Shown here: positions 28,294-36,918 of the stretch, piece after piece
Layout of the letters: every line of letters starts with the position of its first letter
How positions within the stretch are numbered: position 1 is the stretch's first letter
Assembly (NCBI RefSeq): GCF_036206005.1
Contig: NZ_CP108143.1
Location: forward strand, 1,984,001-2,048,000
Direction of reading: 5' to 3'
Length of the DNA stretch: 64,000 nucleotides
Origin: Streptomyces sp. NBC_00178
GTDB taxonomy: Bacteria > Actinomycetota > Actinomycetes > Streptomycetales > Streptomycetaceae
Translations under genes and position numbers: made by a program
The notes under the pieces: model-generated
The model's database searches: none
Seen by the model: the letters and a program-made list of their open reading frames with translations, nothing else
Told to the model about the DNA's origin: nothing

Positions 28294-30352
28294 ACTGCGG
28301 AGGTTCGGCAGGGGCCGGATGCCGCGCGCCGCGCTGGTGGCCCTCCTCCTGCTGCCCCTGCTGTACGGGGCCCTCTACCTCTGGTCCTTCTGGGACCCGT
28401 ACGGGCGGCTCGACCGCATCCCCGTCGCCCTCGTCAACGACGACGAGGGAGCGGGCACCGGTGGCGAACGCCTCGCCGCAGGCGACGAGATCACCGCCAA
28501 GCTGCTGGACAGCAAGGTCTTCGACTGGCACGAGGTCGGTTCCGCCGAGGCCGCCCGGGGCGTCGAGGACGGGACGTACTACCTCTCGCTGACCATGCCG
28601 TCGGACTTCAGCGAGCGCATCGCGTCGAGTGCGGGGGACTCCCCCGGGACCGGCGCCCTCCAGGTGCGGACGAACGACGCCAACAACTACATCGTCGGGC
28701 AGATCTCCAGGACGGTGTTCGCCGAGGTCCGCAGCGCCGCGTCGGCCAAGGCGTCACGCGGCTTCCTGGACAGGATCTTCATCAACTTCTCGGGTCTGCA
28801 CGACGCGACCGCGAAGGCCGCCAAGGGGGCCGACGACCTCGAGAGCGGTCTGACCAAGGCGAAGAAGGGCTCGAAGGACCTCGCCGACGGCCTCAGGACC
28901 GCCGAGTCGGGCAGCGGGACACTCTCCTCCGGCCTTGTCAGGCTGAACAAGGGAGCGGGCGACCTCGAAACGGGTTCCCGGCAGGTCGCCGACGGCACCC
29001 AGTCGCTCGCCGACAAGGTGAACAAGGTGGCCGGTGACGTACGGCCGTTCCTCAAGGACAACGGAAAGGCCATCGGGGACACGGCCCGGCTGGTGTCCGA
29101 CTCCTCGAAGGCCGTGCGGGACAACCTCGATCTGCTGGTGGAGACCGCACCCACGGCCTCGGCCGCCGCGCACAAGGCCTCCGACGACCTGGCCGAGGTC
29201 TACCGCCTGCGCTGCGAGGAGCAGCCGCTGCCCGACCCTGGGGTGTGCCCGCAGCTGAAGCGCGCCAGGACCGCCGCGGCCGACGTCGCCCGGGTCTCCG
29301 ACGACGTGAACGCCCTGGTCACGAACCAGAAGGGCGACCTGACGAAGCTGCGCGGCCAGTTGACCACCCTGCAGAAGCAGGCCGACGCGCTGGCGAGGCG
29401 CTCACCGCACCTCGATTCGGACCTGGAGTCCGCGGTGGCCCGGATCAACGCGCTCAACACCGGGGCGCACAAGGTGGCCAAGGGCGCCGGCACCCTCCAC
29501 ACCGGACTCGGCACCGCCAAGTCCGGTGCCGGAAACCTGGACAAGGGGGTCAAGAAGCTCGGGACGGGTGCCAGGAGTCTGGACAGCGGTCTGCACCGGC
29601 TCGGTGACGGCTCGGCGACGCTCGCCCAGGGCCTGAACGACGGCGTCGGCAGGATCCCGGACTACGACCGGGCCGACCGTGACGCGCGTACCGGGGTCAT
29701 GGCCGACCCCGTGAAGCTCGCCTCCTCCTCGCTGCACGCCGCTCCCAACTACGGGACGGGTTTCGCCCCGTACTTCATCCCGCTCTCGCTGTGGGTGGGC
29801 GCGATGGTGGCCTACATGCTCATCCAGCCGCTCAACCGGCGGGCCCTGTCGGCGGGCGCACCCGCCTGGCGCATCGCCTTCGCGGGCTGGCTGCCGGTGG
29901 CGGCGATCGGCCTGCTCCAGGTCGTCGCCCTGATGTCCGTCCTGCACTGGCGGCTCGGGCTGCAGATGGCCCATGCCGCCGGGACGATCGGCTTCCTGGC
30001 ACTGGTGACGTGCTGCTTCGCCGCGATCGTGCAGTGGCTGAACGCACGGTTCGGCGCGGCGGGCCGGATCCTCGTGCTCGCGGTGCTGATGCTCCAGCTG
30101 ACCTCGGCCGGGGGCACCTATCCCGTCCAGACCAGCCCCGGCTTCTTCGGCGCGATCCACCCGTACCTGCCGATGACCTACGTGGTGGACGGGCTGCGCC
30201 GGCTCATCACGGGCGGCGGGCTCGGCCCGGTCTGGCAGGGCTGCGCCGTGCTCCTGGCCTTCACCGCGGGGGCGCTGGCACTGACCGCGCTGTCGGCCCG
30301 CCGCAAGCAGGTGTGGACCCTGGACAGGCTGCACCCGGAGCTGAGTCTGTGA
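28265..30352 (+). CDS. YhgE/Pip family membrane protein (ABC-2-like exporter)
   Basis: 695 residues. One membrane helix lies near 21-43 (ALVALLLLPLLYGALYLWSF). A long extracytoplasmic region has repeated Gly/Leu/Ala units such as GADDLESGLTKA and GTLSSGLVRLNKGAG, the quasi-heptad repeats typical of YhgE/Pip proteins. At least five helices follow at the C-terminus (about 495-690). Relatives include phage infection protein and parts of type VII-associated or drug-export systems; the cargo is unknown. ATG at 28265 within the upstream gene; its stop overlaps the TetR gene start. Confidence 0.88.
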   Translation: MRSPRLAALELRRFGRGRMPRAALVALLLLPLLYGALYLWSFWDPYGRLDRIPVALVNDDEGAGTGGERLAAGDEITAKLLDSKVFDWHEVGSAEAARGVEDGTYYLSLTMPSDFSERIASSAGDSPGTGALQVRTNDANNYIVGQISRTVFAEVRSAASAKASRGFLDRIFINFSGLHDATAKAAKGADDLESGLTKAKKGSKDLADGLRTAESGSGTLSSGLVRLNKGAGDLETGSRQVADGTQSLADKVNKVAGDVRPFLKDNGKAIGDTARLVSDSSKAVRDNLDLLVETAPTASAAAHKASDDLAEVYRLRCEEQPLPDPGVCPQLKRARTAAADVARVSDDVNALVTNQKGDLTKLRGQLTTLQKQADALARRSPHLDSDLESAVARINALNTGAHKVAKGAGTLHTGLGTAKSGAGNLDKGVKKLGTGARSLDSGLHRLGDGSATLAQGLNDGVGRIPDYDRADRDARTGVMADPVKLASSSLHAAPNYGTGFAPYFIPLSLWVGAMVAYMLIQPLNRRALSAGAPAWRIAFAGWLPVAAIGLLQVVALMSVLHWRLGLQMAHAAGTIGFLALVTCCFAAIVQWLNARFGAAGRILVLAVLMLQLTSAGGTYPVQTSPGFFGAIHPYLPMTYVVDGLRRLITGGGLGPVWQGCAVLLAFTAGALALTALSARRKQVWTLDRLHPELSL

Positions 30353-30993
30353 CTGATCAAATACCTGTGACAATCATGGGCATGGACAGCAGCAGCACGA
30401 CGCGCCGCCAGGCCACCCGGCAGAAGCTCTACGAAGCGGCGGTCACACTCATCGCGGAGAAAGGCTTCTCCGCGACGACGGTGGACGAGATCGCGGAACG
30501 GGCCGGGGTGGCGAAGGGCACCGTCTACTACAACTTCAAGAGCAAGACCGAACTCTTCGAGGAACTGCTGCGCCACGGAGTGGGGCTGCTGACGCAGTCG
30601 CTGCGGTCAGCCGCCGAATCCACCGATGCCCATGGCGGCACCCGCGTGGAGGCGCTGGACGCGATGATCCGGGCCGGCCTGGTCTTCATCGACCGCTACC
30701 CCGCCTTCACCCAGCTCTACGTCGCCGAGCTCTGGCGGACCAACCGCGCCTGGCAGTCCACCCTCCTGGTACTGCGCCAGGAGGTCGTGGCGGTCGTCGA
30801 GGGAGTGCTCAGGGAGGGGGTGGCCGGCGGCGAGCTCAGCGAGGAGATCGACATCCAGCTCACGGCCGCGGCCCTGGTCGGGATGGTGCTCGTCGCGGCA
30901 CTGGACTGGCAGGCGTTCCAGCCGGAGCGGACGATCGACGACGTGCACTCCGCGCTGTCCCTGCTCCTGCACGGCCGCGTCAGCGGGCGCTGA
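30349..30993 (+). CDS. TetR family transcriptional regulator
   Basis: 214 residues. The N-terminal helix-turn-helix is TTVDEIAERAGVAKGTVYYNFKSKTELFEELL (in part, about 41-72), and the C-terminal ligand/dimer domain is all-helical. The GTG at 30349 overlaps the YhgE stop as GTGA and has GGAG 8 nt upstream; ATGs at 30376 and 30382 are alternatives. By position it most likely represses its own operon through the palindrome at 27387-27400. A strong hairpin follows. Confidence 0.88.
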   Translation: MTDQIPVTIMGMDSSSTTRRQATRQKLYEAAVTLIAEKGFSATTVDEIAERAGVAKGTVYYNFKSKTELFEELLRHGVGLLTQSLRSAAESTDAHGGTRVEALDAMIRAGLVFIDRYPAFTQLYVAELWRTNRAWQSTLLVLRQEVVAVVEGVLREGVAGGELSEEIDIQLTAAALVGMVLVAALDWQAFQPERTIDDVHSALSLLLHGRVSGR

Positions 30994-31020
30994 GCACCTG
31001 CCGGGACCCCGCACGCACAG

Positions 31021-31067
31021 CGCCGGTCCGGTGGAATCCGATCCCCCCGGATTCCGCCGGACCGGCG
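31021..31067 (+). terminator. Terminator after the TetR gene
   Basis: A 20-bp stem (31021-31040 with 31048-31067) contains only one G-U type pair and a 7-nt loop. It begins 28 nt after the TetR stop. Confidence 0.8.
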
Positions 31068-31270
31068 TTCGTGCCGCCGCGAAGCCCTCCCCCGTGACCC
31101 TGGTTCCCCCGTGGTCCCGGGGCTCCGCGCCGTGCGCCCCCGTTGTGTCCGGGGCGCGGTGACCGTTCCGCCGCCCCGTGCCGGCGGTCGTGGCGCCGCG
31201 CCCCTTCCGTGGTCCCCACTCTTCCCCCCGCGCGGGTGGGAGCCCATCCGCGCCCCTACTCATCTCCCGT

Positions 31271-31290
31271 CCTGAGTAGGGGTACTCAGG
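31271..31290. promoter_or_regulatory. MacR-like operator upstream of the DUF4126 gene
   Basis: CCTGAGTA-GGGG-TACTCAGG is a perfect inverted repeat with 8-bp arms. Its core differs at one base from TGAGTACnnGTACTCA, the consensus I recall for the S. coelicolor MacR regulator. It lies about 50 nt before the DUF4126 gene. The surrounding 347-bp gap (30994-31340) otherwise holds only the TetR gene's terminator. A MacRS-like pair is encoded at 51459-53377. Confidence 0.55.
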
Positions 31291-31340
31291 ACTGCGTACA
31301 AGCCCCTCCACGCGACGCCCGCACTGGCTACGATCGCGAC

Positions 31341-31958
31341 GTGTCCGTACTCCCCCTGGTGTTCACGAGTGGCTGGGCGAGCGGGATCAACGCCTACGCC
31401 GTGGTCCTCCTCCTCGGTCTCTTCGGTGCGACCGGGCTCACCGACGAGGTGCCCGGGTCCCTCCAGCGCACGGACGTGCTCGTGGCCGCCGCCGTGCTCT
31501 TCCTGTGCGAGGCGGTGGCCGACAAGATCCCGTACGTGGACTCCGCCTGGGACTCCGTGCACACGGTGATCAGGCCCGTGGCCGGGGCGGTCGTGGCCGC
31601 GCTGCTCGCCGGTGGGGACGGGTCGCTGCCCGAGCTCGCCGCCGGTGCGGTGGGCGGCTCGGCCGCGCTGCTGAGCCACCTGGTCAAGGCCGGCACCAGG
31701 ATGGCGGTCAACACGTCCCCCGAACCGTTCAGCAACATCGGTGTCAGCGTCGCGGAGGATCTGGGTGTCGCCGGGATCATCACCTTCGCGATGTTCCACC
31801 CGGTGGCCGCCGCCGTGATCGCGGGGGCCCTGCTGCTCCTCGGTCTGGTGATACTGGTCTTCCTCGCCTCCCGTATCCGCCGCTTCCTGCGCCGCGGGGC
31901 CCAGCGGCGCGCGGAGAGGCGGATGGCCGGGGCGGGGGGCCACGGGCCTCCCGGGTGA
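31341..31958 (+). CDS. DUF4126 family membrane protein
   Basis: 205 residues with several hydrophobic helices. It starts SVLPLVFTSGWASGINAYAV and contains VADKIPYVDSAWDSVHTVIRP, both DUF4126 hallmarks. The C-terminal tail is Arg/Gly-rich and cytoplasmic. Function is unknown; the family is integral membrane. The GTG at 31341 is chosen because upstream residues in the longer frame are low-complexity and the family begins here. A MacR-like box upstream suggests control by envelope or morphogenesis signals. Confidence 0.82.
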   Translation: MSVLPLVFTSGWASGINAYAVVLLLGLFGATGLTDEVPGSLQRTDVLVAAAVLFLCEAVADKIPYVDSAWDSVHTVIRPVAGAVVAALLAGGDGSLPELAAGAVGGSAALLSHLVKAGTRMAVNTSPEPFSNIGVSVAEDLGVAGIITFAMFHPVAAAVIAGALLLLGLVILVFLASRIRRFLRRGAQRRAERRMAGAGGHGPPG

Positions 31959-31989
31959 GCTGTCGGCGGCACCCTCTAAAGTCATCGAC

Positions 31990-33486
31990 ATGGCACGAAT
32001 TGCGGTGATCGGCGCCGGGACGGGCGCGATGACGGCGGCCGCCCGGCTCGCCGTGGCAGGCCACCGGGTGACGGTGTACGAGCGCTCCGGGACCTACGGC
32101 GGCTCGGTCGGCCGCCATGCCCGCGACGGCTTCGTCTTCGACACCGGACCCGGGCTCCTCCACCTCCCCGCCGTCTACCGCGACCTCTTCGTGAAGACGG
32201 GCAAGGAACCCCTGGAGCAGTGCGTCACGCTCCGCCAGGTCGACCCGGCGAGCCGTCACATCTTCGCGGACGGCACGTCGGTGTCGCTCCCCAACGCCTC
32301 CAGGGCCGGTGTCGTCGGGGCGCTCGACCGCGCGCTCGGCGAGGGGGCCGGTGCCCGCTGGGGTGACTTCCTGGACCGTGCGGGCACGGCATGGAACCGC
32401 TCGCGCCGGCCCTTGCTGGAGGAGCCGCTGCCCGAGGACCCCCGGGTGCTGGAGCGCGACCCCTATCCCTCGGTGCGCCGGCGCAGGATGCTCCGCCCGG
32501 CCCTGGAGGCGGCCACGGTGTCGGAGGTCGGTGAGTGGGAGCTGGGCGAGCCCCGGCTCGCGGCCCTGCTCGACGGGTACGCCCTGTCGTACGGCCTGGA
32601 CCCGCGCCGGGCCCCGGCCGCGGCGGCCCTCCTGCCCTACATGGAGGAGACGTTCGGCAGTTGGTACGTCGCCGGGGGCATGCGGGCGCTGGCCGAAGCG
32701 GTGTACGAGCGGTGCCTGGCGCGGAGGGTGGAGTTCGTCTTCGGCGCCGAGGCGGTCCGGGTGACCGAGAAGGACGGCCGGGCCTCGGGCGTCGAACTGG
32801 CGGACGGTACGCGGGTGGAAGCCGACCACGTCGTCCTGGGTGCGTGGCCGGGCCGCGGTCTGCTCCCGGCGGGGGCCGGGGGGTGGGACACGGCACGGGA
32901 GCCGGCCGTGCCGGGCCGCTTCGTCGTGATGCTGTCACTGCGCGGAGCGCGCGAACCGGACGCCGTGCACCGGACCGTGGTGCACGGCGGGGACCCCGGT
33001 GCTGAGCGGGACGCCGTGTTCGGCGGGCGGACGGCCGAGCGGCCCACGGTGACGGTGCTGCGTCCCGACGACCCGGCCACCCGCCCGGACGAGGAGCACG
33101 AGGCGGTCACGCTGATGGTGACGGTGGCCCCGCACGGCCCGGTCGACTGGACGGACCCGGCGCTGCGCGAACGCTTCGCCCGGACGGTGACCGACCGGGC
33201 GGCCCTCGCCGTCCCGGGCCTGCGCGAGCGGATACTCGACACCGAGGTGCGCACCCCCGCCGAGACCGCGGCCGACACCGGCGCCGAGGGCGGCTCCGTA
33301 CCGGCCCCGGCTCTGGCGGGGGCCGGGGGGGCGTACCTGCACGCCGGGAACCGCACCCCGCTGCCGGGTCTGTATCTGGCGGGCGGCTGGTCGCACCCGG
33401 GCGGAGGGCTGGCCCACGCCGGGATGTCGGGCACCCTGGTCGCCGGACTCGTGGTGGAGGGCGACGGCTTCCGCGGCTCCCGGTGA
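31990..33486 (+). CDS. Phytoene-desaturase-like FAD oxidoreductase
   Basis: 498 residues. The N-terminal FAD loop ARIAVIGAGTGAMTAAARLA is followed by ERSGTYGGSVGRHARDGFVFDTGPGLL (in part), as in CrtI-type amine-oxidase-fold enzymes. The C-terminal FAD clamp is LYLAGGWSHPGGGLAHAGMSG. CrtI relatives desaturate or isomerise isoprenoids, but no carotenoid genes lie nearby, so the substrate is open. ATG at 31990, 31 nt after the DUF4126 gene, with no clear ribosome site, so it may be read from a short or leaderless transcript. Confidence 0.85.
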   Translation: MARIAVIGAGTGAMTAAARLAVAGHRVTVYERSGTYGGSVGRHARDGFVFDTGPGLLHLPAVYRDLFVKTGKEPLEQCVTLRQVDPASRHIFADGTSVSLPNASRAGVVGALDRALGEGAGARWGDFLDRAGTAWNRSRRPLLEEPLPEDPRVLERDPYPSVRRRRMLRPALEAATVSEVGEWELGEPRLAALLDGYALSYGLDPRRAPAAAALLPYMEETFGSWYVAGGMRALAEAVYERCLARRVEFVFGAEAVRVTEKDGRASGVELADGTRVEADHVVLGAWPGRGLLPAGAGGWDTAREPAVPGRFVVMLSLRGAREPDAVHRTVVHGGDPGAERDAVFGGRTAERPTVTVLRPDDPATRPDEEHEAVTLMVTVAPHGPVDWTDPALRERFARTVTDRAALAVPGLRERILDTEVRTPAETAADTGAEGGSVPAPALAGAGGAYLHAGNRTPLPGLYLAGGWSHPGGGLAHAGMSGTLVAGLVVEGDGFRGSR

Positions 33487-33509
33487 GGCGGTGCCCGGGA
33501 GTCCCCGAG

Positions 33510-33544
33510 GGCGGACGCCGGGCCCCGTCGGGGCGGCGTCCGCC
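33510..33544. terminator. Bidirectional terminator, FAD oxidoreductase / Tyr-rich membrane protein
   Basis: GGCGGACGCC (33510-33519) pairs with GGCGTCCGCC (33535-33544), enclosing an inner GCCCC/GGGGC stem with a GTC loop. It lies between convergent genes, 6 nt before the minus-strand stop. Confidence 0.75.
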
Positions 33545-33550
33545 GTGCGG

Positions 33551-34552
33551 TCAGTAGCGGTACTGCTCGTTCTGGCCGGTGTCGTAGCCGTTGCCGTAGC
33601 TCCCGGGCTGGACGGGTTCCTCCGGCGGCAGCGGCAGGTGCTGACCGCTCTCGCGCTGCTGCGGGACCCATACCCCGCCGGGCGGGGTGTCGGTGGAGTA
33701 CTGGCCCGCGTACGGGTCGGCGGACTGGTGCGCGCCCCCCTGGGACGGGTCGTAGCCCTGCCCCTGGCCGCCGTACCCGGAGGTGTCGTAGCCGTTGTCG
33801 TACGCGGGGTACTGCCCGGTTCCGTCGGTGCCCGCCGCGGCGTACGGGTCGGCGTACGCGGGGTATCCCGTCGCGTCGGGTGCGTAGTCGTAGTGCCCCG
33901 TGTAGGTGCCCTGCGCCTGGAAGGTCTCCTGCGGCTGATAGGTGTGCTGGCCGGGATGGATGCCCTGGTCCTGGTAGGCGTCCTGGCCCGGGTAGCCGCC
34001 GCTGCCGTCGCCGTAGGAGCCCTGGGGCGCCTGCTGCTGCCCGTAGCCGTCGTAGGCGTCGTACCCGGCGTACTGCGGCTGCTGTTCGCCGCCGGCCGGG
34101 GCGGGGTCGGTGTAGACGCCGTACTGCCCGGTGTCGTCCGGCATCGGCTGCGGTTCGTAGACCGCTGCGGGCTGGTCGTGCTCCGGCGGCATGGACGGGG
34201 ACGGGGCGGCCCCCTCGTACTCCAGGTCGGACACCTCGAGCACGGGCTGCTGGGGGGCGGACGCTCCGGCACCGCGCCGCCGGCGGCTCTCACCCGGACT
34301 GCCGCCGAGGGCCCAGCCGGTGGAGAAACCGCGTCTGAAGGAGAGCGTCACGTACGTCTGCCCCGTCGCGAAGGCGATCGCTCCGAGCGCGATCACCAGC
34401 ACGGACGGGATCAGCACGCCGAGGACGACGCCGAGGAAGCCGCAGAAGGCCAGCAACCGCCAGCGGAGCCGCGCCTTGTACTGCAGCAGCACCTCGCCCA
34501 GCAGCCACAGCGCCACTATGCCGAATGCGATGTAGAGGACCGTCCAGCCCAC
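33551..34552 (-). CDS. Membrane protein with long Tyr/Gly/Gln-rich tail
   Basis: 333 residues. Two helices at the N-terminus (about 3-22 and 33-62) are LapA/YlaC-like in size. The remaining 240 residues are disordered and rich in Tyr, Gly, Gln, Asp and Pro, with spaced units such as GYDAYDGYGQQQAPQGSYGD and QNEQYRY at the end. I do not recognise a family for the tail. The composition resembles condensate-forming or glycan-adhering low-complexity segments. The GTG at 34552 fits the first helix. It lies 50 nt downstream of metF on the same strand. Confidence 0.75.
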   Translation of the reverse strand: MGWTVLYIAFGIVALWLLGEVLLQYKARLRWRLLAFCGFLGVVLGVLIPSVLVIALGAIAFATGQTYVTLSFRRGFSTGWALGGSPGESRRRRGAGASAPQQPVLEVSDLEYEGAAPSPSMPPEHDQPAAVYEPQPMPDDTGQYGVYTDPAPAGGEQQPQYAGYDAYDGYGQQQAPQGSYGDGSGGYPGQDAYQDQGIHPGQHTYQPQETFQAQGTYTGHYDYAPDATGYPAYADPYAAAGTDGTGQYPAYDNGYDTSGYGGQGQGYDPSQGGAHQSADPYAGQYSTDTPPGGVWVPQQRESGQHLPLPPEEPVQPGSYGNGYDTGQNEQYRY

Positions 34553-34602
34553 GCCCGCCCCCTCCTACGGCCACCGCCCCGGTCGGTGGCGGGTACGGCC
34601 GG

Positions 34603-35520
34603 TCACGACTGCTTGTGCAGTCCGAGATTCTCGTAGATCTCAAGTGTCGCCGTCGAGTTGTTGAGCGTGATGAAGTGCAGCCCCGGGACACCCTCGGAGA
34701 GCAGTTTCGCGCAGAACTCCGTGGCGAACTCGATGCCAATGGAGCGTACAGCGGCCGGGTCGTCCTTCGCGGCGAGGATCCGCTCTTTCAGCGGGGCCGG
34801 CAGGGACGCGTTGCTGAGCTGGGCGAATCGTTCGAGCTGCCGGACGCTGGTGAGGGGCATCACCTCGGGGATGACCGGGGTGTCGCAACCCGCGGCGACC
34901 ACCCGGTCACGCATCTGGAGATAGCTCTCCGGATGGAAGAACATCTGGGTGATCGCGTAGTCGGCACCGGCGCGGCACTTGTCCACGAAATGACCGATGT
35001 CGGTGTCCCAGTCGGCCGACCGCGGATGCATCTCGGGAAACGCGGCCACGCCGACGCAGAAGTCACCGGCCTCCTTGATGAGGCGGACCAGGTCGGCGGC
35101 GTACCGGACGCCCTGCGGATGTTCGACCCACTCACCCATGGGGTCGCCCGGCGGGTCACCGCGCACGGCGAGGATGTTCCTGATGCCGGCGTCGGCGTAC
35201 TGCCCGACCATGTTGCGCAGTTCGGCGACGGAGTGGTCGACGGCGGTGAGGTGGGCGACCGGGGTGAGCGTGGAGTCCGCGGCGATCTGCTGGGTGGCCC
35301 GCACCGTCCCGGCGCGCGTCGACCCTCCGGCCCCGTACGTCACGGAGACGAAGCTCGGCCCCACGGCCTCGACGCGCCGCAGCGCGTTCCAGAGATTCCG
35401 CTCGCCCTTCTCGGTCTTGGGCGCCCAGAACTCGAACGAGTACGACGTCTCACCGGACGCGAGCAGCTCACGCACGGTGCGCGCGTGATCTGTCCTGGTG
35501 GAAGGTGTGCCAAGGGCCAT
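34603..35520 (-). CDS. metF: Methylenetetrahydrofolate reductase
   Basis: 305 residues. It reduces 5,10-methylene-THF to 5-methyl-THF for methionine synthesis, using FAD. The TIM-barrel landmarks [39 protein letters not shown] and QMFFHPESY are present. The ATG at 35520 lacks a strong ribosome site. The 203-bp leader toward thiE contains a small GGTGG/CCACC hairpin but no recognisable riboswitch. Position near Rv2172c is consistent with mycobacterial synteny. Confidence 0.94.
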   Translation of the reverse strand: MALGTPSTRTDHARTVRELLASGETSYSFEFWAPKTEKGERNLWNALRRVEAVGPSFVSVTYGAGGSTRAGTVRATQQIAADSTLTPVAHLTAVDHSVAELRNMVGQYADAGIRNILAVRGDPPGDPMGEWVEHPQGVRYAADLVRLIKEAGDFCVGVAAFPEMHPRSADWDTDIGHFVDKCRAGADYAITQMFFHPESYLQMRDRVVAAGCDTPVIPEVMPLTSVRQLERFAQLSNASLPAPLKERILAAKDDPAAVRSIGIEFATEFCAKLLSEGVPGLHFITLNNSTATLEIYENLGLHKQS

Positions 35521-35723
35521 ACTGGGAGGTTAACCAGGGCCGGGCGCTCCCCCAACCGGACTGAGCGAATTGACCGGAATGAGGTGGCTGTTGTCCACCA
35601 CTCGGACACCGCCCGCCGGAGACGACCCGGGGACGACCAGCACCGGACCGGCCCCGGCCGCCGGGGCGCCGTCCACGGCACGCCGGCGCGCCTCGCACCG
35701 AGGCACGGACCCGGCGCGCCCGC

Positions 35724-36374
35724 TCAGAGGGCGCGGGCCCGGACGCGCCGGGCCAGGGCCTCGGCGGCCGCCGCCGGATCCTCGGCCTCGGTGATCGCGC
35801 GTACGACGACGACGCGGCGGGCGCCCGCGTCCAGGACCTCGTCGAGGTTGCCCGCGTCGATCCCGCCGATGGCGAACCACGGCCGGGCCGTGCCGAGCGA
35901 GGCCGCGTAGCGCACCAGGCCGAGACCCGGGGCGTGGCGGCCGGGCTTGGTGGGGGTGGGCCAGCACGGCCCGGTGCAGAAGTAGTCGACGCCGGCCTCG
36001 GCGACGGCTGCGTCGACCTCGGACTCGGCGTGGGTGGAGCGGCCGATCACGGCGTCGTCGCCGATCACGGCGCGGGCCGCGGGCACCGGGAGGTCGCCCT
36101 GCCCGAGGTGCAGCACGTCGGAGCCGATGGCGTGGGCGACGTCGGCGCGGTCGTTCACCGCGAGGAGCGCGCCGTGGCGCTTGCACGCGTCGGCGAACAC
36201 CGCGAGGTGTTCGAGCTCCTCGGCCGCCTCCATGCCCTTGTCGCGCAGCTGGACGACGTCGACACCGGAGGCCAGCACCGCGTCGAGGAATTCGGGCAGG
36301 TCGCCCTGTCGCTTGCGGGCGTCCGTGCACAGGTAGAGACGGGCGTCCGAGAGCCTGTCGCGGAGCGTGGACAT
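35724..36374 (-). CDS. thiE: Thiamine-phosphate synthase ThiE
   Basis: 216 residues. It joins hydroxymethylpyrimidine-PP and thiazole phosphate. TIM-barrel motifs are [40 protein letters not shown], and [13 protein letters not shown] with [20 protein letters not shown] near the end. The ATG at 36374 has GGGGGAA upstream. It is separate from, and on the opposite strand to, the riboswitch-controlled thiO-thiS-thiG genes. No TPP aptamer motif precedes it, so it may be regulated differently. Confidence 0.94.
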   Translation of the reverse strand: MSTLRDRLSDARLYLCTDARKRQGDLPEFLDAVLASGVDVVQLRDKGMEAAEELEHLAVFADACKRHGALLAVNDRADVAHAIGSDVLHLGQGDLPVPAARAVIGDDAVIGRSTHAESEVDAAVAEAGVDYFCTGPCWPTPTKPGRHAPGLGLVRYAASLGTARPWFAIGGIDAGNLDEVLDAGARRVVVVRAITEAEDPAAAAEALARRVRARAL

Positions 36375-36412
36375 GATGAGTTCCCCCCGGGTGGTGCGTC
36401 GATGGATCACGG

Positions 36413-36483
36413 GTGAGCCGGCGGACCGCCGCACGGGAGGCCCGGGTGCGGGCCGCGTGTGCCACGGTCCGCACCCGGCTCAC
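36413..36483 (-). terminator. Hairpin after the Rv2175c-like gene
   Basis: Left arm 36413-36428 pairs with right arm 36465-36483 over 16 bp, with one 3-nt bulge at 36472-36474. The interior is also GC-palindromic. It begins 10 nt beyond the minus-strand stop at 36494, before thiE. Confidence 0.6.
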
Positions 36484-36493
36484 GGTCGTCCGG

Positions 36494-36859
36494 TCAGACG
36501 GCGAGCGCCTGGGCCCGGCGCTTCACCTCCGTACCGCGATTCTCGCTCAGGGCCTGCGCGGGAGTCCCGGGCAGGGTCGGGTCGGGGGTGAAGAGCCAGT
36601 CCAGCATCTCTTCGTCGTTGTAGCCGTCGTCCCTCAGGAGCGTCAGGGTCCCCGCGAGGCCCTTGACCACCTTGTCGCCGTCGATGAAGGCGGCAGGCAC
36701 CTGGAGCGCCCGGTTCTCACCACGGCGTACGGCGATGAGCTGGCCCTCCTTGACCAGCTGCCGTACCCGCGTCACCTGCACATCGAGCATTTCCGCGATG
36801 TCAGGAAGGTGGAGCCAGGCGGGGACGAGTGCATCGATCTTTGCGTCAATCTCGGTCAC
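36494..36859 (-). CDS. Rv2175c-like winged-helix DNA-binding protein
   Basis: 121 residues. The helix-turn-helix region PAWLHLPDIAEMLDVQVTRVRQLVKEGQL and the C-terminal GLAGTLTLLRDDGYNDEEMLDWLFTPDPTLPG match M. tuberculosis Rv2175c, a nucleoid-binding protein phosphorylated by PknL. Here the kinase gene (41076) is separated from it by thiamine genes. The N-terminus VTEIDAKIDAL has a Thr at position 2 but lacks the longer leader of the mycobacterial protein. GTG at 36859; no clear ribosome site. Confidence 0.85.
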   Translation of the reverse strand: MTEIDAKIDALVPAWLHLPDIAEMLDVQVTRVRQLVKEGQLIAVRRGENRALQVPAAFIDGDKVVKGLAGTLTLLRDDGYNDEEMLDWLFTPDPTLPGTPAQALSENRGTEVKRRAQALAV

Positions 36860-36918
36860 AAGGACAAGCGTGCCATCCCGGACCGACAGTCGGTACCCGG
36901 GCCGACCGTACGGGGCCG

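Noticed and set aside
35521..35723. Possible SAM or other riboswitch before metF
   Set aside because: Only a small GGTGG/CCACC hairpin is visible; no known aptamer core could be matched.
36375..36493. Second TPP aptamer before thiE
   Set aside because: The CTGAGA and CCTGATCCGG core blocks are absent on the minus strand; the structure there is a terminator hairpin.
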